Source of the DNA: Planktothrix sp. FACHB-1365
Lineage (GTDB): Bacteria; Cyanobacteriota; Cyanobacteriia; Cyanobacteriales; Microcoleaceae
Direction of reading: 5' to 3'
Assembly (NCBI RefSeq): GCF_014697575.1
Contig: NZ_JACJSC010000037.1
Location: 1 to 55,095 of the forward strand
DNA: 55,095 nt
The notes under the pieces were generated by a model. The model made no database searches, had not been told where the DNA came from, and was given only the letters and a program-made list of their open reading frames with translations. Numbering within the stretch: the stretch's first letter is position 1; the number at the start of each line of letters is the position of its first letter. Positions 9,934 through 21,913 of this stretch are shown here, piece by piece. The position numbers and the translations under genes are program-made.

Positions 9934-10410
9934 ATGAGTGAATTAATTAAAGCAATTCAAACGGGAGAAATTGAGAAAGTTCAAGCTTGTTTCAATCAAA
10001 CCCTTGATCTAAATGCTCAGGATGAAAAGGGAAATACGGCATTAATTACCGCCATTAATTTAGGGCAAAAAGAGATAGTAAAACTATTATTAGAAGCCGG
10101 AGCCAATGTCAACAGTAGCGATAATGATGGTTGGACTCCCTTAATGGAAGCCTCAGCGAGTGGTAACTTAGAAATTGTGCAGTTATTATTAGAGTCTGGT
10201 GCAGAGATTAACGCTAAAACCAATTTTGATTTAACCGTATTAATGGCAGCCGCAGGAAGCGGACATAAACCGATTGTCGAATTCTTATTAAATCGAGGAG
10301 CAGATTTAACCGCTAAAGATCAGAATAGTTGGACAGCTTTAATTTGGGCTGCTTCTGAGAAACATACCGAAGTTGTAGAATACATTAAACAATTTCGAGA
10401 TCATGATTAA
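9934..10410 (+). CDS. Ankyrin-repeat protein
   Basis: A 158-residue protein composed almost wholly of four to five ankyrin repeats. The repeats are seen as NALDLNAQDEKGNTALITA, NVNSSDNDGWTPLMEA, EINAKTNFDLTVLMAA and DLTAKDQNSWTALIWA, with 33-residue spacing and VKLLLEAGA/VQLLLESGA/VEFLLNRGA inner helices. There is no enzyme domain, signal peptide or membrane segment, so it is a cytosolic binding scaffold whose partner cannot be read from the sequence. A clear ribosome site (AGGAG, 9922-9926) precedes the ATG. It is convergent with rpoC2, and the ~120 bases between them hold a heptamer array. Confidence 0.92.
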   Translation: MSELIKAIQTGEIEKVQACFNQTLDLNAQDEKGNTALITAINLGQKEIVKLLLEAGANVNSSDNDGWTPLMEASASGNLEIVQLLLESGAEINAKTNFDLTVLMAAAGSGHKPIVEFLLNRGADLTAKDQNSWTALIWAASEKHTEVVEYIKQFRDHD

Positions 10411-10493
10411 AATAGGGAGTGAAGCGGGCAGGGATACCCGCTTACAATCCACTATCAACTCATCTTACAAATTAAGAATTACAAATTACAAGA

Positions 10494-10528
10494 TTCGTAA
10501 TTCGTAATTCGTAATTCGTAATTCGTAA
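10494..10528. repeat. Heptamer tandem repeat (TTCGTAA)x5
   Basis: Five perfect TTCGTAA copies plus a partial one, ending seven bases before the rpoC2 stop codon. STRR type. Confidence 0.95.
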
Positions 10529-10534
10529 TTCTTA

Positions 10535-13500
10535 TTATTCGTCCTCATCATCCTCATCATCTTCGTATTCATCATCAATCAACTCGTCATCGAGAATAGA
10601 GGACAATAAAGGATCATCTTCACTATCTTCATAGAACGCCTTACTGGTTTTACCGGGTTTCGCAGGAGGAGTTTCCCGTTCAAAACTGCTATAAACCCGT
10701 GCAGTTTGGTCATCCAGTACCACATCTCGCAGTTCGTCTTCGTCCTCTTCATCCAAATACAAGCTGCCATTATCAAAGCCATAGTCAGCACCACCCGCTT
10801 CCTCATAGGCATTGAAACCAGTTCCGGCCGGAATCAGACGTCCGATAATCACGTTTTCTTTCAGACCCCGTAACCAGTCGGATTTTCCTTCGATAGCGGC
10901 TTCTGTTAATACCCGTGTGGTTTCTTGGAAACTCGCCGCCGAAATAAAGCTATCGGTATTTAAGGAGGCTTTAGTAATCCCCAATAACACCGGAGTATAT
11001 TTCGCTGGAGCACTTCCAGTAATGGACATGGCATCATTCACCTGTTCCACCTGGCGCAATTCTACCAGTTCTCCGGGTAACATCGTCGTATCCCCGCCAT
11101 CATCAATCCGCACTTTCGAGGTCATCTGACGGACAATCACCTCAATATGCTTATCGGAAATATCAATCCCCTGAGACTGATAGACCGACTGCACCTCGTT
11201 CACCAAGAAGGTTTGACACTGTTGGAAACTGCCCAACGCCGCATCATACATTCCTTCCCCTTGTTCGAGATAATGATCATAGAACACTTCCAGAATCTCA
11301 TGGGGATTAGACGGGCCATCGGTCAGAGGTTGTCCGGCATCTACTTTTTGACCATCAGACACTAATGGGGTTTGACCAGAGGTTAAGGGATAATCCGTAA
11401 CAGTGCCATCGCTTTCGACCACCCGCAATTCGGCAATATCCTCATCCATCGAGACTTGGGCGGTTCCTGGGCGGCGGGCTAAAATACAAGCTTCCTTGGG
11501 TTTGCGAGCTTCTAACAATTCTTCAATCCGAGGCAACCCTTGAATAATATCCCCGGTTTTGGCTCGTTCAAACACCAATAATACTAGGTTATCCCCCCGT
11601 TGTACCAAATCCCCATCTTTAACATGGAGAATTGCACCCGGAGACACCCGGTAAGGACGACCCCGACGCATCGTAATCTGATTTCCCGTTACAGGTGTCG
11701 TACCCGCACCCACGATTTTGTCGCCCAACGCAATCACTTGACCCGACTCCGGCAAAATCACCCCGGTCGCAATTTCAGCCCCTTCCACCAACAGTTGACC
11801 CAGTTTCACATCCGGTTTCACCCCTTCTGGGAAATCAATAGTGGTTTGGTCAATATCCCGTACCACCAAACAACGGCGCAGAATTTCCGACCCCGACCGA
11901 ATCCCCTGAATAATGCCATATTCCTTACACAGAATCTCGGTGCGGGTAACAACAGCCCCCTTCTCAATTTCCAGTCCGTCATGAACCAGTAACCGCGTCC
12001 GGGTGCTTCCCTGGGTGGCATCAGCCGTTACGTCCCGACGAATTACCAAAGACTCTAAAATCACCAACTGTAACCGCATGACATCGGGGCTACTTTCATC
12101 GGGAAGTAACTCAATATCCGCCGCTAACTGAGGGGCTTCCGTGCCAATACTAATCACCAACTGGGTTCGCAGCAGTTCCACCCCTTCCACAGACCGCACC
12201 CGTTCCCCATCTTTGTAGGTTAAGCGTTGCACAGCCCGCAGAGCAATAGACTCATTTAAAGACTCCTGAGATGGAACAGGAGGAGTTTCAGGAACACTAA
12301 ACTCCACAACGGGACGCAACAACAATGCAGGGCCTTCGGGGGTTTCCACATATTCCACATAATGCAAGTCTGGAGAGATAATCCCTGGAATCACCTCTTG
12401 ACCGGGATTAACAATCTGGCCATCAATCGCCATCACCATTTCCGGGTCATCGACTAAATGCAGTTCCCCCGATTTGATCACGATTTCTCGGAGAATATCA
12501 TTTTTCTGAGTTACTTCGATCACCCCGTTGGTTTGACAGAAGATATCCTTGACCACTTCGGTTCCGGCTTCTACATACTGTCCATCCTCAGTTAACAGTA
12601 AGGAAATATCCTTATTCACCTCATGGCATTCTTCAGGAATCCATAACAGAGTCCCCCCCTGGGTGACTTCATAACCTTGTTTCCCCTTACCCCGTTTGGC
12701 GACTTCCACCCCGGCGTATTTGATAATCCCCCCGGTTTTTGTCCGGTAGCTATCGTCCATGAGTTCTGCAATCACATCATGGTTTTCTACCTTGGAACCG
12801 GGACTAACTTTCAGCAAGAAGCGGTGATTACTATTGGTCTCAATAATGTATTGTTCCCGTCCCTGCATTTGTACCAACCGCACCAAGGCTTCATCCAGGA
12901 GCACAGAGGCGGTAATAATCTCAATTTCACGGGGTAACTCATCGGGGCCAATTTGTTCGCGAATTCGGACTAATCCCCCATGTTCAGAGACGAGTTTGGT
13001 TTGGGCGAGAACGCTTCCCGGTTCTACCGAATCTCCGTTTTTAACCGCAGGTTCAGCCCCAGGAGGTAAGTTATAAACTTCTCCCCCTAAAACCCAAATC
13101 AGACCCCCCCGTTGGGCGATACGGGTCATATTTCCTTGACGGTCGGTTTTCTCTTCGGGAACCACATCCGCAAACTTGACTTCCCCAGCCAAATCCGTCG
13201 CCACATCTTTAGTAGCTTTTTCCGTTGTCTTCCGGGCTGTCCGACCTCCGGCGGGAATTTCTGCAAGAATTTGGTCAGCTTTTACCCGTTGACCATCTTG
13301 GACAACAATCGTTATCCCCTGGGAAAGGCTGTGTTTTTCTTGTTTTTTGTTTTCACTGTCTACCACAATATGGCCATTGCTTTCCACAATGAACGCATCA
13401 TCTCCGTGACGGGTACGGAAGGGACGGACACGTAAGGTTTTCGGGAACTTAACAACTCCATCACTATGGGCACGAATCACCGCAGCCGCTTCGGCGGTAA

Positions 13501-14545
13501 ACACCCCCCCAGTGTGGAATGTTCGCATCGTTAACTGGGTTCCCGGTTCGCCAATACTTTGAGCCGCGATAATTCCAATGGCTTCCCCTAAATCCACATT
13601 ATGACCGTGGGCTAAACTCCACCCATAGCACGTTTGACAGACAGAGCGGTTGGCTTCACAAGTCAGGGGTGAGCGTAAAAACACCTCCTGAACCCCAGCA
13701 TCCTGAATGGCGACAGCTAACTCCTCACTAACCGCCTGATTTTTAACCGCCTGTTCCCCTTGATATTCAACAATTTCTCCGGTTTCGGGATGGCGAACAT
13801 CTTCCCCTAACACCCGACCCATGAGTCGGTCTTTTAGGGGAATTAACACCCGGTCGCCATCGGTCATGCTGCGAATCCGAATCCCCCGTGTTGTTCCACA
13901 GTCAATTTCTCGCAGAATCACATCCTGGGAAACGTCTACTAAACGACGAGTTAAATACCCAGAATCGGCGGTTCGCAAAGCGGTATCTACCAACCCTTTC
14001 CGCGCCCCATAGGAAGAAATAATATATTCTGTTACCGTTAAACCTTCACGGAAATTCGTTTTAATCGGTAAATCGATAATTTCCCCTTGGGGGTCAGCCA
14101 TTAATCCCCGCATTCCCACTAACTGACGAACCTGGGAAATATTTCCCCGTGCGCCAGAGAATGCCATCATATAAACAGAGTTTAACGGATTACTGGCTTT
14201 GAAGTTTTCTACCACATGATCTTTTAAGGTTTCGGAAGTACCATTCCAAGTATCAATTACCTTTTGGAAACGTTCAACTTCAGTAATTTCCCCCTTCATA
14301 TAACGGCGTTCTGTGTTGCGAATTTCTTCTTCTGCTTCTTCTAAGAGCACTCGTTTGGACGGGGGAACTTGTAAATCATCTACACTAATCGAAACCCCAG
14401 CTTTTGTGGCATAGCGGAATCCCAAATCCTTTAATTCATCAGCAATTTGGGCGGTTCTGGCTGTACCATGATTCATAAAAGCCCAGGACATTAATTTTTT
14501 TAATTGTCCTTTATCAATCACTTGATTCCGAAAGATTTTTTTCAT
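10535..14545 (-). CDS. rpoC2: RNA polymerase beta' subunit, C-terminal part
   Basis: A 1336-residue protein. Cyanobacteria split beta' into rpoC1 (gamma) and rpoC2; this is the C-terminal part. Seen are the trigger-loop/bridge region near the start ([27 protein letters not shown]), the second zinc site ([10 protein letters not shown] plus [13 protein letters not shown]), [23 protein letters not shown], then a long insertion (SI3, several hundred residues of repeated beta-barrel motifs) characteristic of the phylum, and the conserved end [24 protein letters not shown]. The C-terminus is a strongly acidic tail (about 20 D/E in the last 30 residues). It is last in the rpsT-tatD-rpoB-rpoC1-rpoC2 row. 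Confidence 0.98.
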   Translation of the reverse strand: MKKIFRNQVIDKGQLKKLMSWAFMNHGTARTAQIADELKDLGFRYATKAGVSISVDDLQVPPSKRVLLEEAEEEIRNTERRYMKGEITEVERFQKVIDTWNGTSETLKDHVVENFKASNPLNSVYMMAFSGARGNISQVRQLVGMRGLMADPQGEIIDLPIKTNFREGLTVTEYIISSYGARKGLVDTALRTADSGYLTRRLVDVSQDVILREIDCGTTRGIRIRSMTDGDRVLIPLKDRLMGRVLGEDVRHPETGEIVEYQGEQAVKNQAVSEELAVAIQDAGVQEVFLRSPLTCEANRSVCQTCYGWSLAHGHNVDLGEAIGIIAAQSIGEPGTQLTMRTFHTGGVFTAEAAAVIRAHSDGVVKFPKTLRVRPFRTRHGDDAFIVESNGHIVVDSENKKQEKHSLSQGITIVVQDGQRVKADQILAEIPAGGRTARKTTEKATKDVATDLAGEVKFADVVPEEKTDRQGNMTRIAQRGGLIWVLGGEVYNLPPGAEPAVKNGDSVEPGSVLAQTKLVSEHGGLVRIREQIGPDELPREIEIITASVLLDEALVRLVQMQGREQYIIETNSNHRFLLKVSPGSKVENHDVIAELMDDSYRTKTGGIIKYAGVEVAKRGKGKQGYEVTQGGTLLWIPEECHEVNKDISLLLTEDGQYVEAGTEVVKDIFCQTNGVIEVTQKNDILREIVIKSGELHLVDDPEMVMAIDGQIVNPGQEVIPGIISPDLHYVEYVETPEGPALLLRPVVEFSVPETPPVPSQESLNESIALRAVQRLTYKDGERVRSVEGVELLRTQLVISIGTEAPQLAADIELLPDESSPDVMRLQLVILESLVIRRDVTADATQGSTRTRLLVHDGLEIEKGAVVTRTEILCKEYGIIQGIRSGSEILRRCLVVRDIDQTTIDFPEGVKPDVKLGQLLVEGAEIATGVILPESGQVIALGDKIVGAGTTPVTGNQITMRRGRPYRVSPGAILHVKDGDLVQRGDNLVLLVFERAKTGDIIQGLPRIEELLEARKPKEACILARRPGTAQVSMDEDIAELRVVESDGTVTDYPLTSGQTPLVSDGQKVDAGQPLTDGPSNPHEILEVFYDHYLEQGEGMYDAALGSFQQCQTFLVNEVQSVYQSQGIDISDKHIEVIVRQMTSKVRIDDGGDTTMLPGELVELRQVEQVNDAMSITGSAPAKYTPVLLGITKASLNTDSFISAASFQETTRVLTEAAIEGKSDWLRGLKENVIIGRLIPAGTGFNAYEEAGGADYGFDNGSLYLDEEDEDELRDVVLDDQTARVYSSFERETPPAKPGKTSKAFYEDSEDDPLLSSILDDELIDDEYEDDEDDEDE

Positions 14546-14567
14546 AATAGGGAATAGGAAATAGAAC

Positions 14568-14699
14568 GTAGTAAGCCCTAAAGGGCTGAGAGTCCTGAAG
14601 GACTCACTACTGTAGTAAGCCCTAAAGGGCTGAGAGTCCTGAAGGACTCACTACTGTAGTAAGCCCTAAAGGGCTGAGAGTCCTGAAGGACTCACTACT
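14568..14699. repeat. Three tandem 44-bp double-hairpin units
   Basis: Three consecutive 44-bp units (14568-14611, 14612-14655, 14656-14699) appear identical by eye. Each starts GTAGT and ends ACTACT and contains two small palindromes, AGCCCTAAAGGGCT and GAGTCCTGAAGGACTC. They fill almost the whole rpoC1-rpoC2 gap, and the last unit overlaps the final codon and stop of rpoC1 (14695-14697). A reversed, spaced relative is at 7104-7170. Confidence 0.95.
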
Positions 14700-16593
14700 G
14701 ATTATTGATGACTGAAAACACGGTTTTATTGAAAATCACCCGTCCTGGGGTGGTACGAATATATTGAGTTAGAATATTACCCTCCTTATCTTCTCGAACT
14801 CGACGTAAGAGTTTACCCGTTTTCTTACCCACATAGGTTTTAGTAATTATCCCGGTGAGAGCATCCTCCTGTTCAATATTGACCTGTTCAGCTTCATCGG
14901 ATAACATTTCTCCGTCAAAGCGTACCATCACATAGGAATGTAACTCTAAAGACCCTTGTTGATAAGCAACAATGACATCCTCCAAATCCGCAAAATAACG
15001 CTCTTTTTGATCTTTAAATTTGGGATTTTCTGCGGTTAAATAGTAACATCCCAAAACCATATCCTGACTAGGGGTAACAATCGGTCGTCCCGTCGCTGGA
15101 GATAGAATATTATTGGAGGCTAACATTAATAGTCGAGCTTCCGATTGAGATTCAATAGACAGGGGAACGTGAACCGCCATTTGGTCACCGTCAAAGTCAG
15201 CGTTAAAGGCTGGACAGACTAACGGATGCAACTGAATCGCCCGACCATCCACTAAAATGGGTTCAAAGGCTTGAATCCCTAAACGGTGCAATGTCGGGGC
15301 ACGGTTTAACATCACCGGATGTCCTGAAATCACCTCTTCTAAAACATCCCACACACTGGCATCATTGCGTTGAATCAGTTTTTTCGCCGCCTTAATATTA
15401 TTAACTAATCCTTGACGAATCAAACGATTAATCACAAAAGGTTGGAACAATTCAATCGCCATTTCACGAGGTAAACCGCACTGGTGCATTTTTAATTTTG
15501 GCCCCACCACGATGACAGAACGACCCGAATAATCTACCCGTTTTCCTAATAAGTTTTGGCGGAATCGTCCCTGCTTCCCTTCAATAATATCCGACAAAGA
15601 TTTTAACGGCCGATTATTCGCTCCAACCACCGTTCGACCTCGGCGACCATTATCAATTAAAGCATCAACCGCCTCCTGTAACATCCGTTTTTCGTTACGG
15701 ATAATAATTTCAGGCGCTAAAATTTCTTGCAATCGAGCTAATCGATTATTACGGTTAATCACCCGACGATATAAATCGTTTAAATCCGAGGTCGCAAATC
15801 GTCCCCCATCCAACTGCACCATCGGGCGTAAATCAGGCGGAATCACGGGAATCACATTCAAAACCATCCATTCTGGTTTAGAACCCGTAGCCACAAAATT
15901 ATCAATTACCCGCAACCGTTTAATTAATTTGGCACGTTTTTGACCCTTGGCTACGGCAATTTCTTCCCGCAATTTCTCCGCTTCTTCTTCTAAAGGAATA
16001 TCCTCCAATAAACGAGCAATGGCTTCCGCCCCAATTCCCACTTCAATACCCGTTAAAGTGGATTCTTCACTATAAATTTGGTCTTCAATTTCTAACCAAG
16101 TATCTTCAGTTAATAACTGTTTATAAGACAAGCTATCATGGTTGCCTGGATTTAACACCACATAGGCATTAAAATAAACCACTTGCTCCACATCCCGCAA
16201 TGGCATATCTAATAGAATTGCCATATAACTCGGAATCCCCTTGAGATACCAAACATGGGTAACAGGAGCCGCTAATTTGATATAACCCATGCGATGACGA
16301 CGGACACGGGATTCTGTCACCTCTACGCCACAGCGTTCACAAACAATTCCACGATGTCTGACCCGTTTATATTTGCCACAATGACATTCCCAATCCTTGG
16401 CAGGGCCAAAAATTCGTTCACAGAATAGCCCGTCCATCTCCGGTTTTAGGGTTCTGTAATTGATGGTTTCGGGTTTTGTAACTTCTCCCACCACTTGACC
16501 ATTCGGCAGCGTTCTCTCGCCCCACTGACGAATTCGTTCTGGAGACGCTAATCCAATTTTAACGTAATCAAACCGTTGTTCAAGTTTAGCCAT
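14695..16593 (-). CDS. rpoC1: RNA polymerase gamma subunit (N-terminal part of beta')
   Basis: A 632-residue protein, the usual length for cyanobacterial gamma. The first zinc site is C70, C72, C85, C88 (ECHCGKY...VCERCGV). The catalytic magnesium loop [12 protein letters not shown] spans 464-475, with D466, D468 and D470. The rudder/lid region ([11 protein letters not shown], 350-360) and the [10 protein letters not shown] block are intact. It lies between rpoB and rpoC2 on the same strand and is surely co-transcribed, although the gaps are 22 to 190 bases and carry repeats. Its last codon and stop come from the 44-bp repeat array, so the extreme C-terminus may differ between strains. Confidence 0.98.
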   Translation of the reverse strand: MAKLEQRFDYVKIGLASPERIRQWGERTLPNGQVVGEVTKPETINYRTLKPEMDGLFCERIFGPAKDWECHCGKYKRVRHRGIVCERCGVEVTESRVRRHRMGYIKLAAPVTHVWYLKGIPSYMAILLDMPLRDVEQVVYFNAYVVLNPGNHDSLSYKQLLTEDTWLEIEDQIYSEESTLTGIEVGIGAEAIARLLEDIPLEEEAEKLREEIAVAKGQKRAKLIKRLRVIDNFVATGSKPEWMVLNVIPVIPPDLRPMVQLDGGRFATSDLNDLYRRVINRNNRLARLQEILAPEIIIRNEKRMLQEAVDALIDNGRRGRTVVGANNRPLKSLSDIIEGKQGRFRQNLLGKRVDYSGRSVIVVGPKLKMHQCGLPREMAIELFQPFVINRLIRQGLVNNIKAAKKLIQRNDASVWDVLEEVISGHPVMLNRAPTLHRLGIQAFEPILVDGRAIQLHPLVCPAFNADFDGDQMAVHVPLSIESQSEARLLMLASNNILSPATGRPIVTPSQDMVLGCYYLTAENPKFKDQKERYFADLEDVIVAYQQGSLELHSYVMVRFDGEMLSDEAEQVNIEQEDALTGIITKTYVGKKTGKLLRRVREDKEGNILTQYIRTTPGRVIFNKTVFSVINNQ

Positions 16594-16597
16594 GTTT

Positions 16598-16635
16598 CAG
16601 TTATCAGTTATCAGTTATCAGTTATCAGTTATCAG
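16598..16635. repeat. Heptamer tandem repeat (CAGTTAT)x5
   Basis: Five copies of CAGTTAT plus a partial one begin four bases upstream of the rpoC1 start, where a ribosome site would be expected. A degenerate CAGTCAT/TCATCAG series continues to about 16690. Confidence 0.9.
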
Positions 16636-16744
16636 TGTAAGAGTCATCAGGTTTTCAATCATCAGATTTTCAGTCATCAGTCATCAGTCATGAGTTTTGG
16701 GTTTTTAGCTAACATTTATAAACGACTAACTATCAACTTTTAAC

Positions 16745-16782
16745 TCTTCATTGATAACTGATGACTGATAACTGATAACTGA
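16745..16782. repeat. Heptamer repeat at the rpoB 3' end (TGATAAC type)
   Basis: Several copies of TGATAAC/TGATGAC, the reverse complement of the CAGTTAT array 120 bases away, run up to the rpoB stop codon. The two arrays together could pair in the rpoB-rpoC1 intergenic transcript. Confidence 0.8.
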
Positions 16783-19700
16783 TTATTCGTCTTCTTCTTC
16801 CACTGAACTACTTAAGTCATAAGTGGGTTTAGCGGGAGCAAAGTTATTCGCAGTGTAGGTCATGCGAGTTGCAGGAATATCAGCCATTAAGTCTACTTCC
16901 ACATCTCGACTTCCTCCTTCGTCGGTGGTTTCCACTTTATGTACCGCAATATCCAAACACAAAGATTGCAACTCCCGCATCAACACTTTGAAGGATTCCG
17001 GTGTCCCTGGACGGGGAATAGTTTTGCCCTTAACAATGGCGTTGAGGGCTTCATTACGTCCCTGCATATCGTCGGATTTGACCGTTAACAACTCCTGCAA
17101 AGTATAAGCCGCCCCAAACGCCTCCAACGCCCACACCTCCATTTCTCCAAACCGTTGACCCCCTTGTTGCGCTTTCCCTCCCAAGGGTTGTTGCGTCACC
17201 AACGAGTAAGGGCCAGTAGACCGGGCGTGAATCTTATCATCCACCAAATGCACCAGTTTCAGCATATAGGCAATACCCACCGTCACGGGTTGGTCAAAGG
17301 GTTCTCCGGTGCGGCCATCATAAACTAAGGTTTTCCCCGGATAATTTTCATCAAATAACCAATTTTTCTTGGTTTTATCACGGGCTTGGCGTAATTTCGC
17401 ATGAACGGTTTCCCGTGACATTTCAGACCCGTGCATTTCATCAAAGGGAACGACTTTGAACCGTTTTTTCAGGTTTTGACCCGCCCACCCTAATAAACAT
17501 TCAAAGATTTGACCGACGTTCATCCGGCTGGGTACCCCCAAAGGATTTAACACAATATCCACCGGGCGACCATCGGGTAAATAAGGCATATCCTCAATGG
17601 GCAAAATCCGAGACACAATTCCTTTATTTCCGTGTCGTCCGGCCATTTTATCCCCGACTTGGATTTTGCGTTTTTGGGCAACATACACCCGCACCACCAT
17701 ATTCGCACCGGGGGGAAGTTCATCTCCTTGTTCACGGGTAAACACCCGCACATCCACCACCCGACCTTTCTCTCCGTTGGGAACCCGCAGAGAATTATCC
17801 CGCACATCCCGTGCTTTTTCTCCAAAAATCGCCCGCAGGAGTTTTTCTTCCGGTGGTTGGTCAGATTCCCCTTTCGGAGTCACTTTCCCCACTAAAATAT
17901 CCCCAGACTCAACCCAAGCCCCCACTCGAATAATCCCACCCCCATCCAGTTGACGCAGGGAGTCTTCCCCAACGTTAGGAATCTCACGGGTAATTTCTTC
18001 AGGGCCGAGTTTGGTTTGTCGAGCTTCAATTTCATACTTCTCAACATGGATGGAAGTATAAATATCCTGTTGCACCAGACGCTCACTAATTAAAATCGCG
18101 TCTTCGTAGTTATACCCTTCCCAAGGCATATAGGTCACTAAAATATTGTGACCGAGTGCCAATTCTGCCCCTTCCGTTGAGGAACCATCCGCTAGTACCT
18201 GTCCAGCTACCACTTGATCTCCTTCATAAACCAAGGGACGCTGGTTTAAACAAGTATCTTGGTTAGAACGTTGATATTTTTGTAATTCGTACTCGATATA
18301 GCCAGCGTATTTTTGCTTCCATACCGAGGGCTGTTTGGTTTTGAGGTCGAGGTCGTCGTATTCGCGAATCAGGAAACTTTCTTCGCTAGAAGTAGACTCG
18401 GCATCTACCGACAGGGATTTGACAATAATCCGAGAGCCATCAATATAGCTGACTTCCCCGTCTGTCCGAGACACAATCACCATCCCACTATCACGGGCAG
18501 CCTGAGCCTCTAACCCGGTTCCCACTAAGGGCCGTTCAGGACGTAACAAAGGCACAGCTTGACGTTGCATATTAGACCCCATCAAAGCTCGGTTCGCATC
18601 ATCGTGTTCGAGGAAGGGAATTAAAGAGGTTGCTACAGATACAATTTGTACCGGAGACACCGCCGCATAGTCTACCTGCATGGGAGTTGTCGTGGTGAAC
18701 TCCTGGCGATAGCGCACTGGAACAATTTCCCCTAAAATTGTCCCCTCGGCATCGGTGCTGATATCTCCCGGCGCGACCCGCAAATCGTCTTCCTCATCAG
18801 CCGTCATGTACACCGCAGGTAAATCCAGGCGGACTTTGCCATTCTCAACTTTATTATAGGGAGTGGCAATGAATCCGTAGGGGTTGACCCGTGCTAAGGT
18901 TGCCAAAGACCCAATTAACCCGGCGTTTGGCCCTTCAGGGGTTTCAATGGGACAAATCCGACCATAATGGCTAGGGTGAATATCTCGAACAGCAAACCCC
19001 GCCCGTTCACGGGTTAATCCTCCAGGGCCAAGGGCGGATAAACGACGTTTATGGGTCAGTTCCGCCAAGGGATTCGTCTGATCCATAAACTGCGATAATT
19101 GAGAACTACCGAAAAACTCTTTAATCGCGGCAACAAGGGGTTTGGGGTTAACCAAAGACGCAGGAGTTAAAGCATCGGCATCACTCACCGTCATCCGTTC
19201 CCGAATAATCCGTTCTAAACGGTTTAACCCAACCCGGACTTGGTTTTGCAGCAGTTCACCCACCGAACGTACCCGACGATTTCCTAAGTGGTCAATATCA
19301 TCGGTTTCGCCGATATCGTATTCCAGGTTAACCAAATAATCAATCGCCGCCAGAATATCAGTAGAGGTCAAAACTCGCGTCGTATCGGGAATGGTCAGCC
19401 GCAGTTTTTTATTGAGTTTATAGCGTCCCACCCGACCCAAATCATAGCGTTTGGCATCGAAGAAGCGGTTATTGAGTAACTGTTCCCCTCCGGCTACCGT
19501 TGGGGGTTCCCCTGGACGGAGTTTGCGGTACAGTTCCATTAAGGCGTCGTCTTCGGTAAATTCTCCTTCCCGTTCAATGGTTTTTTCAAAGTATTCGGGA
19601 TGGCGTAACGCATCAAAAATTTCGTTATTAGTAAGACCCAAAGCTTTTAATAAAACTTGGGCTGATAGTTTGCGGGTTTTATCAATTCTCACCCACACTA

Positions 19701-20202
19701 AATCATTTTTATCGGTTTCAAATTTTAACCAAGCCCCTCGGTTAGGAATTAAGGACGCGCTATAAGTCCGCCGTCCGTTTTTATCAATTTCAGATTTATA
19801 ATAAACCCCTGGACTTCTGACAATTTGGTTAACAATAACTCGTTCTGCCCCGTTGATGATAAAGGTTCCCCGTTCAGTCATCAAGGGTAAATCCCCGATA
19901 AAGACTTCTTGTTCTTTAATTTCTCCTGTTTCTTTATTAATTAAACGAGTCGGAACATACATCTGCACGGCGTAGGTACTATCCCGCCGTTTGGCTTCAT
20001 CAACGTCATATTTAGGGCGCTTGAGTTTATAATCTTTGGCTAAAAAATGCAGTTCCAACTTCCCCGTATAGTCGGTAATGGGTGAAAAACTTTCCAACTC
20101 TTCAATTAGCCCCGCTTCCAAAAACCAACGAAAGCTTGACCGTTGAATTTCAATTAAGTCAGGAAGCAAGAAAGTAGGTTCGTTGTGGGTTAGATTTGCC
20201 AT
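16783..20202 (-). CDS. rpoB: RNA polymerase beta subunit
   Basis: A 1139-residue protein, full length for a cyanobacterial beta subunit. Recognised blocks include the rifampicin-region segment [17 protein letters not shown] followed by [16 protein letters not shown], the invariant [35 protein letters not shown], the lysine-rich [14 protein letters not shown], and the C-terminal [20 protein letters not shown] and DLMADIP. It ends in a short acidic tail (SSVEEEDE). It is first of the three polymerase genes, downstream of tatD by about 100 bases of heptamer repeat. Housekeeping function; no unusual substitutions noticed. Confidence 0.98.
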   Translation of the reverse strand: MANLTHNEPTFLLPDLIEIQRSSFRWFLEAGLIEELESFSPITDYTGKLELHFLAKDYKLKRPKYDVDEAKRRDSTYAVQMYVPTRLINKETGEIKEQEVFIGDLPLMTERGTFIINGAERVIVNQIVRSPGVYYKSEIDKNGRRTYSASLIPNRGAWLKFETDKNDLVWVRIDKTRKLSAQVLLKALGLTNNEIFDALRHPEYFEKTIEREGEFTEDDALMELYRKLRPGEPPTVAGGEQLLNNRFFDAKRYDLGRVGRYKLNKKLRLTIPDTTRVLTSTDILAAIDYLVNLEYDIGETDDIDHLGNRRVRSVGELLQNQVRVGLNRLERIIRERMTVSDADALTPASLVNPKPLVAAIKEFFGSSQLSQFMDQTNPLAELTHKRRLSALGPGGLTRERAGFAVRDIHPSHYGRICPIETPEGPNAGLIGSLATLARVNPYGFIATPYNKVENGKVRLDLPAVYMTADEEDDLRVAPGDISTDAEGTILGEIVPVRYRQEFTTTTPMQVDYAAVSPVQIVSVATSLIPFLEHDDANRALMGSNMQRQAVPLLRPERPLVGTGLEAQAARDSGMVIVSRTDGEVSYIDGSRIIVKSLSVDAESTSSEESFLIREYDDLDLKTKQPSVWKQKYAGYIEYELQKYQRSNQDTCLNQRPLVYEGDQVVAGQVLADGSSTEGAELALGHNILVTYMPWEGYNYEDAILISERLVQQDIYTSIHVEKYEIEARQTKLGPEEITREIPNVGEDSLRQLDGGGIIRVGAWVESGDILVGKVTPKGESDQPPEEKLLRAIFGEKARDVRDNSLRVPNGEKGRVVDVRVFTREQGDELPPGANMVVRVYVAQKRKIQVGDKMAGRHGNKGIVSRILPIEDMPYLPDGRPVDIVLNPLGVPSRMNVGQIFECLLGWAGQNLKKRFKVVPFDEMHGSEMSRETVHAKLRQARDKTKKNWLFDENYPGKTLVYDGRTGEPFDQPVTVGIAYMLKLVHLVDDKIHARSTGPYSLVTQQPLGGKAQQGGQRFGEMEVWALEAFGAAYTLQELLTVKSDDMQGRNEALNAIVKGKTIPRPGTPESFKVLMRELQSLCLDIAVHKVETTDEGGSRDVEVDLMADIPATRMTYTANNFAPAKPTYDLSSSVEEEDE

Positions 20203-20220
20203 TTATCAGTTATTAGTAAT

Positions 20221-20272
20221 CAGTTATCAGTTATCAGTTATCAGTTATCAGTTATCAGTTATCAGTTATCAG
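20221..20272. repeat. Heptamer tandem repeat (CAGTTAT)x7
   Basis: Seven exact CAGTTAT copies plus CAG fill the gap between tatD and rpoB, just upstream of the rpoB start codon. It is the same unit and orientation as the array at 16598. Confidence 0.95.
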
Positions 20273-20306
20273 GTTTTGATAACTGTATTAGGCTCTCCGC
20301 ACGTCT

Positions 20307-21086
20307 CTATACTGATAATTGAAACAGTTGACAAGCATTATGGGTGGTTTGTTGACAGAGGGTTTCTAGGGGAATGTTCCGCAGTTGAGCAACCGTTTCT
20401 GCAACATGACGCACAAAGGCAGGTTCGTTGCGTTTTCCGCGTTTAGGAACAGGGGCTAGAAAAGGACAATCTGTTTCCACTAAAATCCGATTAGAGGGAA
20501 CTTGACGAGCGCAGTCTTGAATAGCAATCGCTTTTTTAAACGTCACGGTTCCACTAAAGCTGATATACAACCCTAACGCCAGAAACTGCTCTTGTTCTTC
20601 CGGGGTTCCTCCCCAACAGTGCATCACCCCAGAAACTGTCCCCCGTTGTTCCCAAAATTTTTGTAAGAGATGAATCAGGGTTGCGGCTGCATCCCGACAG
20701 TGAATGATCACAGGTTTATTCAATCGATAGGCAATCTCTAGCTGTTCGGTGAACACCTGGATTTGTTGCTCTCGGTTATCGGCTTTATAAAAATCAAGCC
20801 CCATTTCGCCAATGGCAACGACTCTATCATCGGATTGGGCGAGTTGGGTTATGGTTTCCGCCGAGGTAGAATTCCAGAGTTGGCTATCCAACGGATGCAA
20901 CCCAACAGCAAAGCTGAGTTCGGGGACTTGATTAGCAATATCCTGTATCTCCTGAAATTCTCCAGGATGAACACAAGAATGGACTAAACGAACGACTCCC
21001 GCTTCTTGCCATCTCTGTCGAATTGCCTCTAAGTCGGATGCCAATTCTTTAAAATTAATATGAACGTGGGTATCAATCAGTTGCAT
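20307..21086 (-). CDS. tatD: TatD-family metal-dependent DNase
   Basis: A 259-residue hydrolase of the TIM-barrel amidohydrolase group. Metal ligands are visible: the DTHVHIN start motif, the glutamate in GEMGLDFYK, the histidine in VIIHCRD, the histidine in MHCWGG, and the aspartate in [12 protein letters not shown]. Family members have 3'-5' exonuclease activity and function in DNA repair or turnover. The frame also opens at a GTG 15 bases earlier; I prefer the ATG at 21086, because the protein then begins MQLIDTHVH as in most relatives. It lies between rpsT and rpoB on the same strand, an order that recurs in cyanobacteria as far as I recall. Confidence 0.93.
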   Translation of the reverse strand: MQLIDTHVHINFKELASDLEAIRQRWQEAGVVRLVHSCVHPGEFQEIQDIANQVPELSFAVGLHPLDSQLWNSTSAETITQLAQSDDRVVAIGEMGLDFYKADNREQQIQVFTEQLEIAYRLNKPVIIHCRDAAATLIHLLQKFWEQRGTVSGVMHCWGGTPEEQEQFLALGLYISFSGTVTFKKAIAIQDCARQVPSNRILVETDCPFLAPVPKRGKRNEPAFVRHVAETVAQLRNIPLETLCQQTTHNACQLFQLSV

Positions 21087-21099
21087 AGTCTGTATAGTC

Positions 21100-21262
21100 A
21101 CAGTAATCAGTTATTAGTTATCAGTAATCAGCAATCCGTTGTTTCGTCCCCGCTTTCTTGTGGGTTCACAATTGACAACTGTTGACGCTTCACTGTTGAC
21201 TCTTCACGATTGACTGTTGACTCTTCACTGTTTACTGATAACTGTTTACTGATAACTGATGG
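21100..21262. repeat. Mixed degenerate heptamer repeats between rpsT and tatD
   Basis: The gap holds several degenerate heptamer families in succession: CAGTTAT/CAGTAAT near 21105-21135, GTTGACT/CTTCACT types at 21176-21230, and TGTTTAC/TGATAAC at 21229-21260, running up to the rpsT stop codon. No gene is visible in it. Confidence 0.7.
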
Positions 21263-21263
21263 G

Positions 21264-21593
<330 letters not shown>

Positions 21594-21751
21594 TTAGAGA
21601 TACTAAGTTACAGACCTACTACTATAACATTTATTTTGTCAAATTCAACCCCACTTCCTATGGACTCACAGGAAGCCAAAAAATTCTCGATTCTGGCATT
21701 CTAGCAAAAAAAAATCGGTTTCAAGCCCCATCCTAGAAGGACAGCTTTTTA

Positions 21752-21760
21752 TGCTATACT
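21752..21760 (+). promoter_or_regulatory. Extended -10 promoter element upstream of hisD
   Basis: TGCTATACT at 21752-21760 matches an extended -10 box (TGnTATAAT). No good -35 is seen, as expected for this promoter class. It would start a leader of about 145 bases before the hisD ATG. Confidence 0.4.
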
Positions 21761-21786
21761 CAATGGGGTATGTATCCCCTGAGTAT
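21756..21786 (+). other. Hairpin at the beginning of the hisD leader
   Basis: ATACTCA (21756-21762) pairs with TGAGTAT (21780-21786), with a second GGGG/CCCC stem inside. It overlaps the proposed -10 and start region, so it could act as an operator palindrome or as a 5' mRNA stem. Confidence 0.5.
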
Positions 21787-21913
21787 TGGCAAGGAAGCAA
21801 GGGGGATAAGTTCTGAAACTGTGGTCAGTTTGGCCCAGCCCTTAGAAAGTGAATCCTTGTTGTCTGTTTCCTATCTCGGCCCTAGTTTCTTAAGGTTGGC
21901 ACTCCGAATCACC

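Noticed and set aside
10494-20272. Regularly repeated short sequences as a possible CRISPR array
   Set aside because: The repeats are contiguous heptamers or contiguous 44-bp units without unique spacers, and no cas gene is present.
10579-20440. Many open frames of 60-130 codons on the plus strand opposite rpoC2, rpoC1, rpoB and tatD
   Set aside because: They mirror the conserved polymerase genes, lack ribosome sites and show no family features; they are by-products of codon use.
21770-21913. 48-residue N-terminal extension of HisD
   Set aside because: Not seen in the family, and it overlaps a leader palindrome; the ATG at 21914 gives the normal length.
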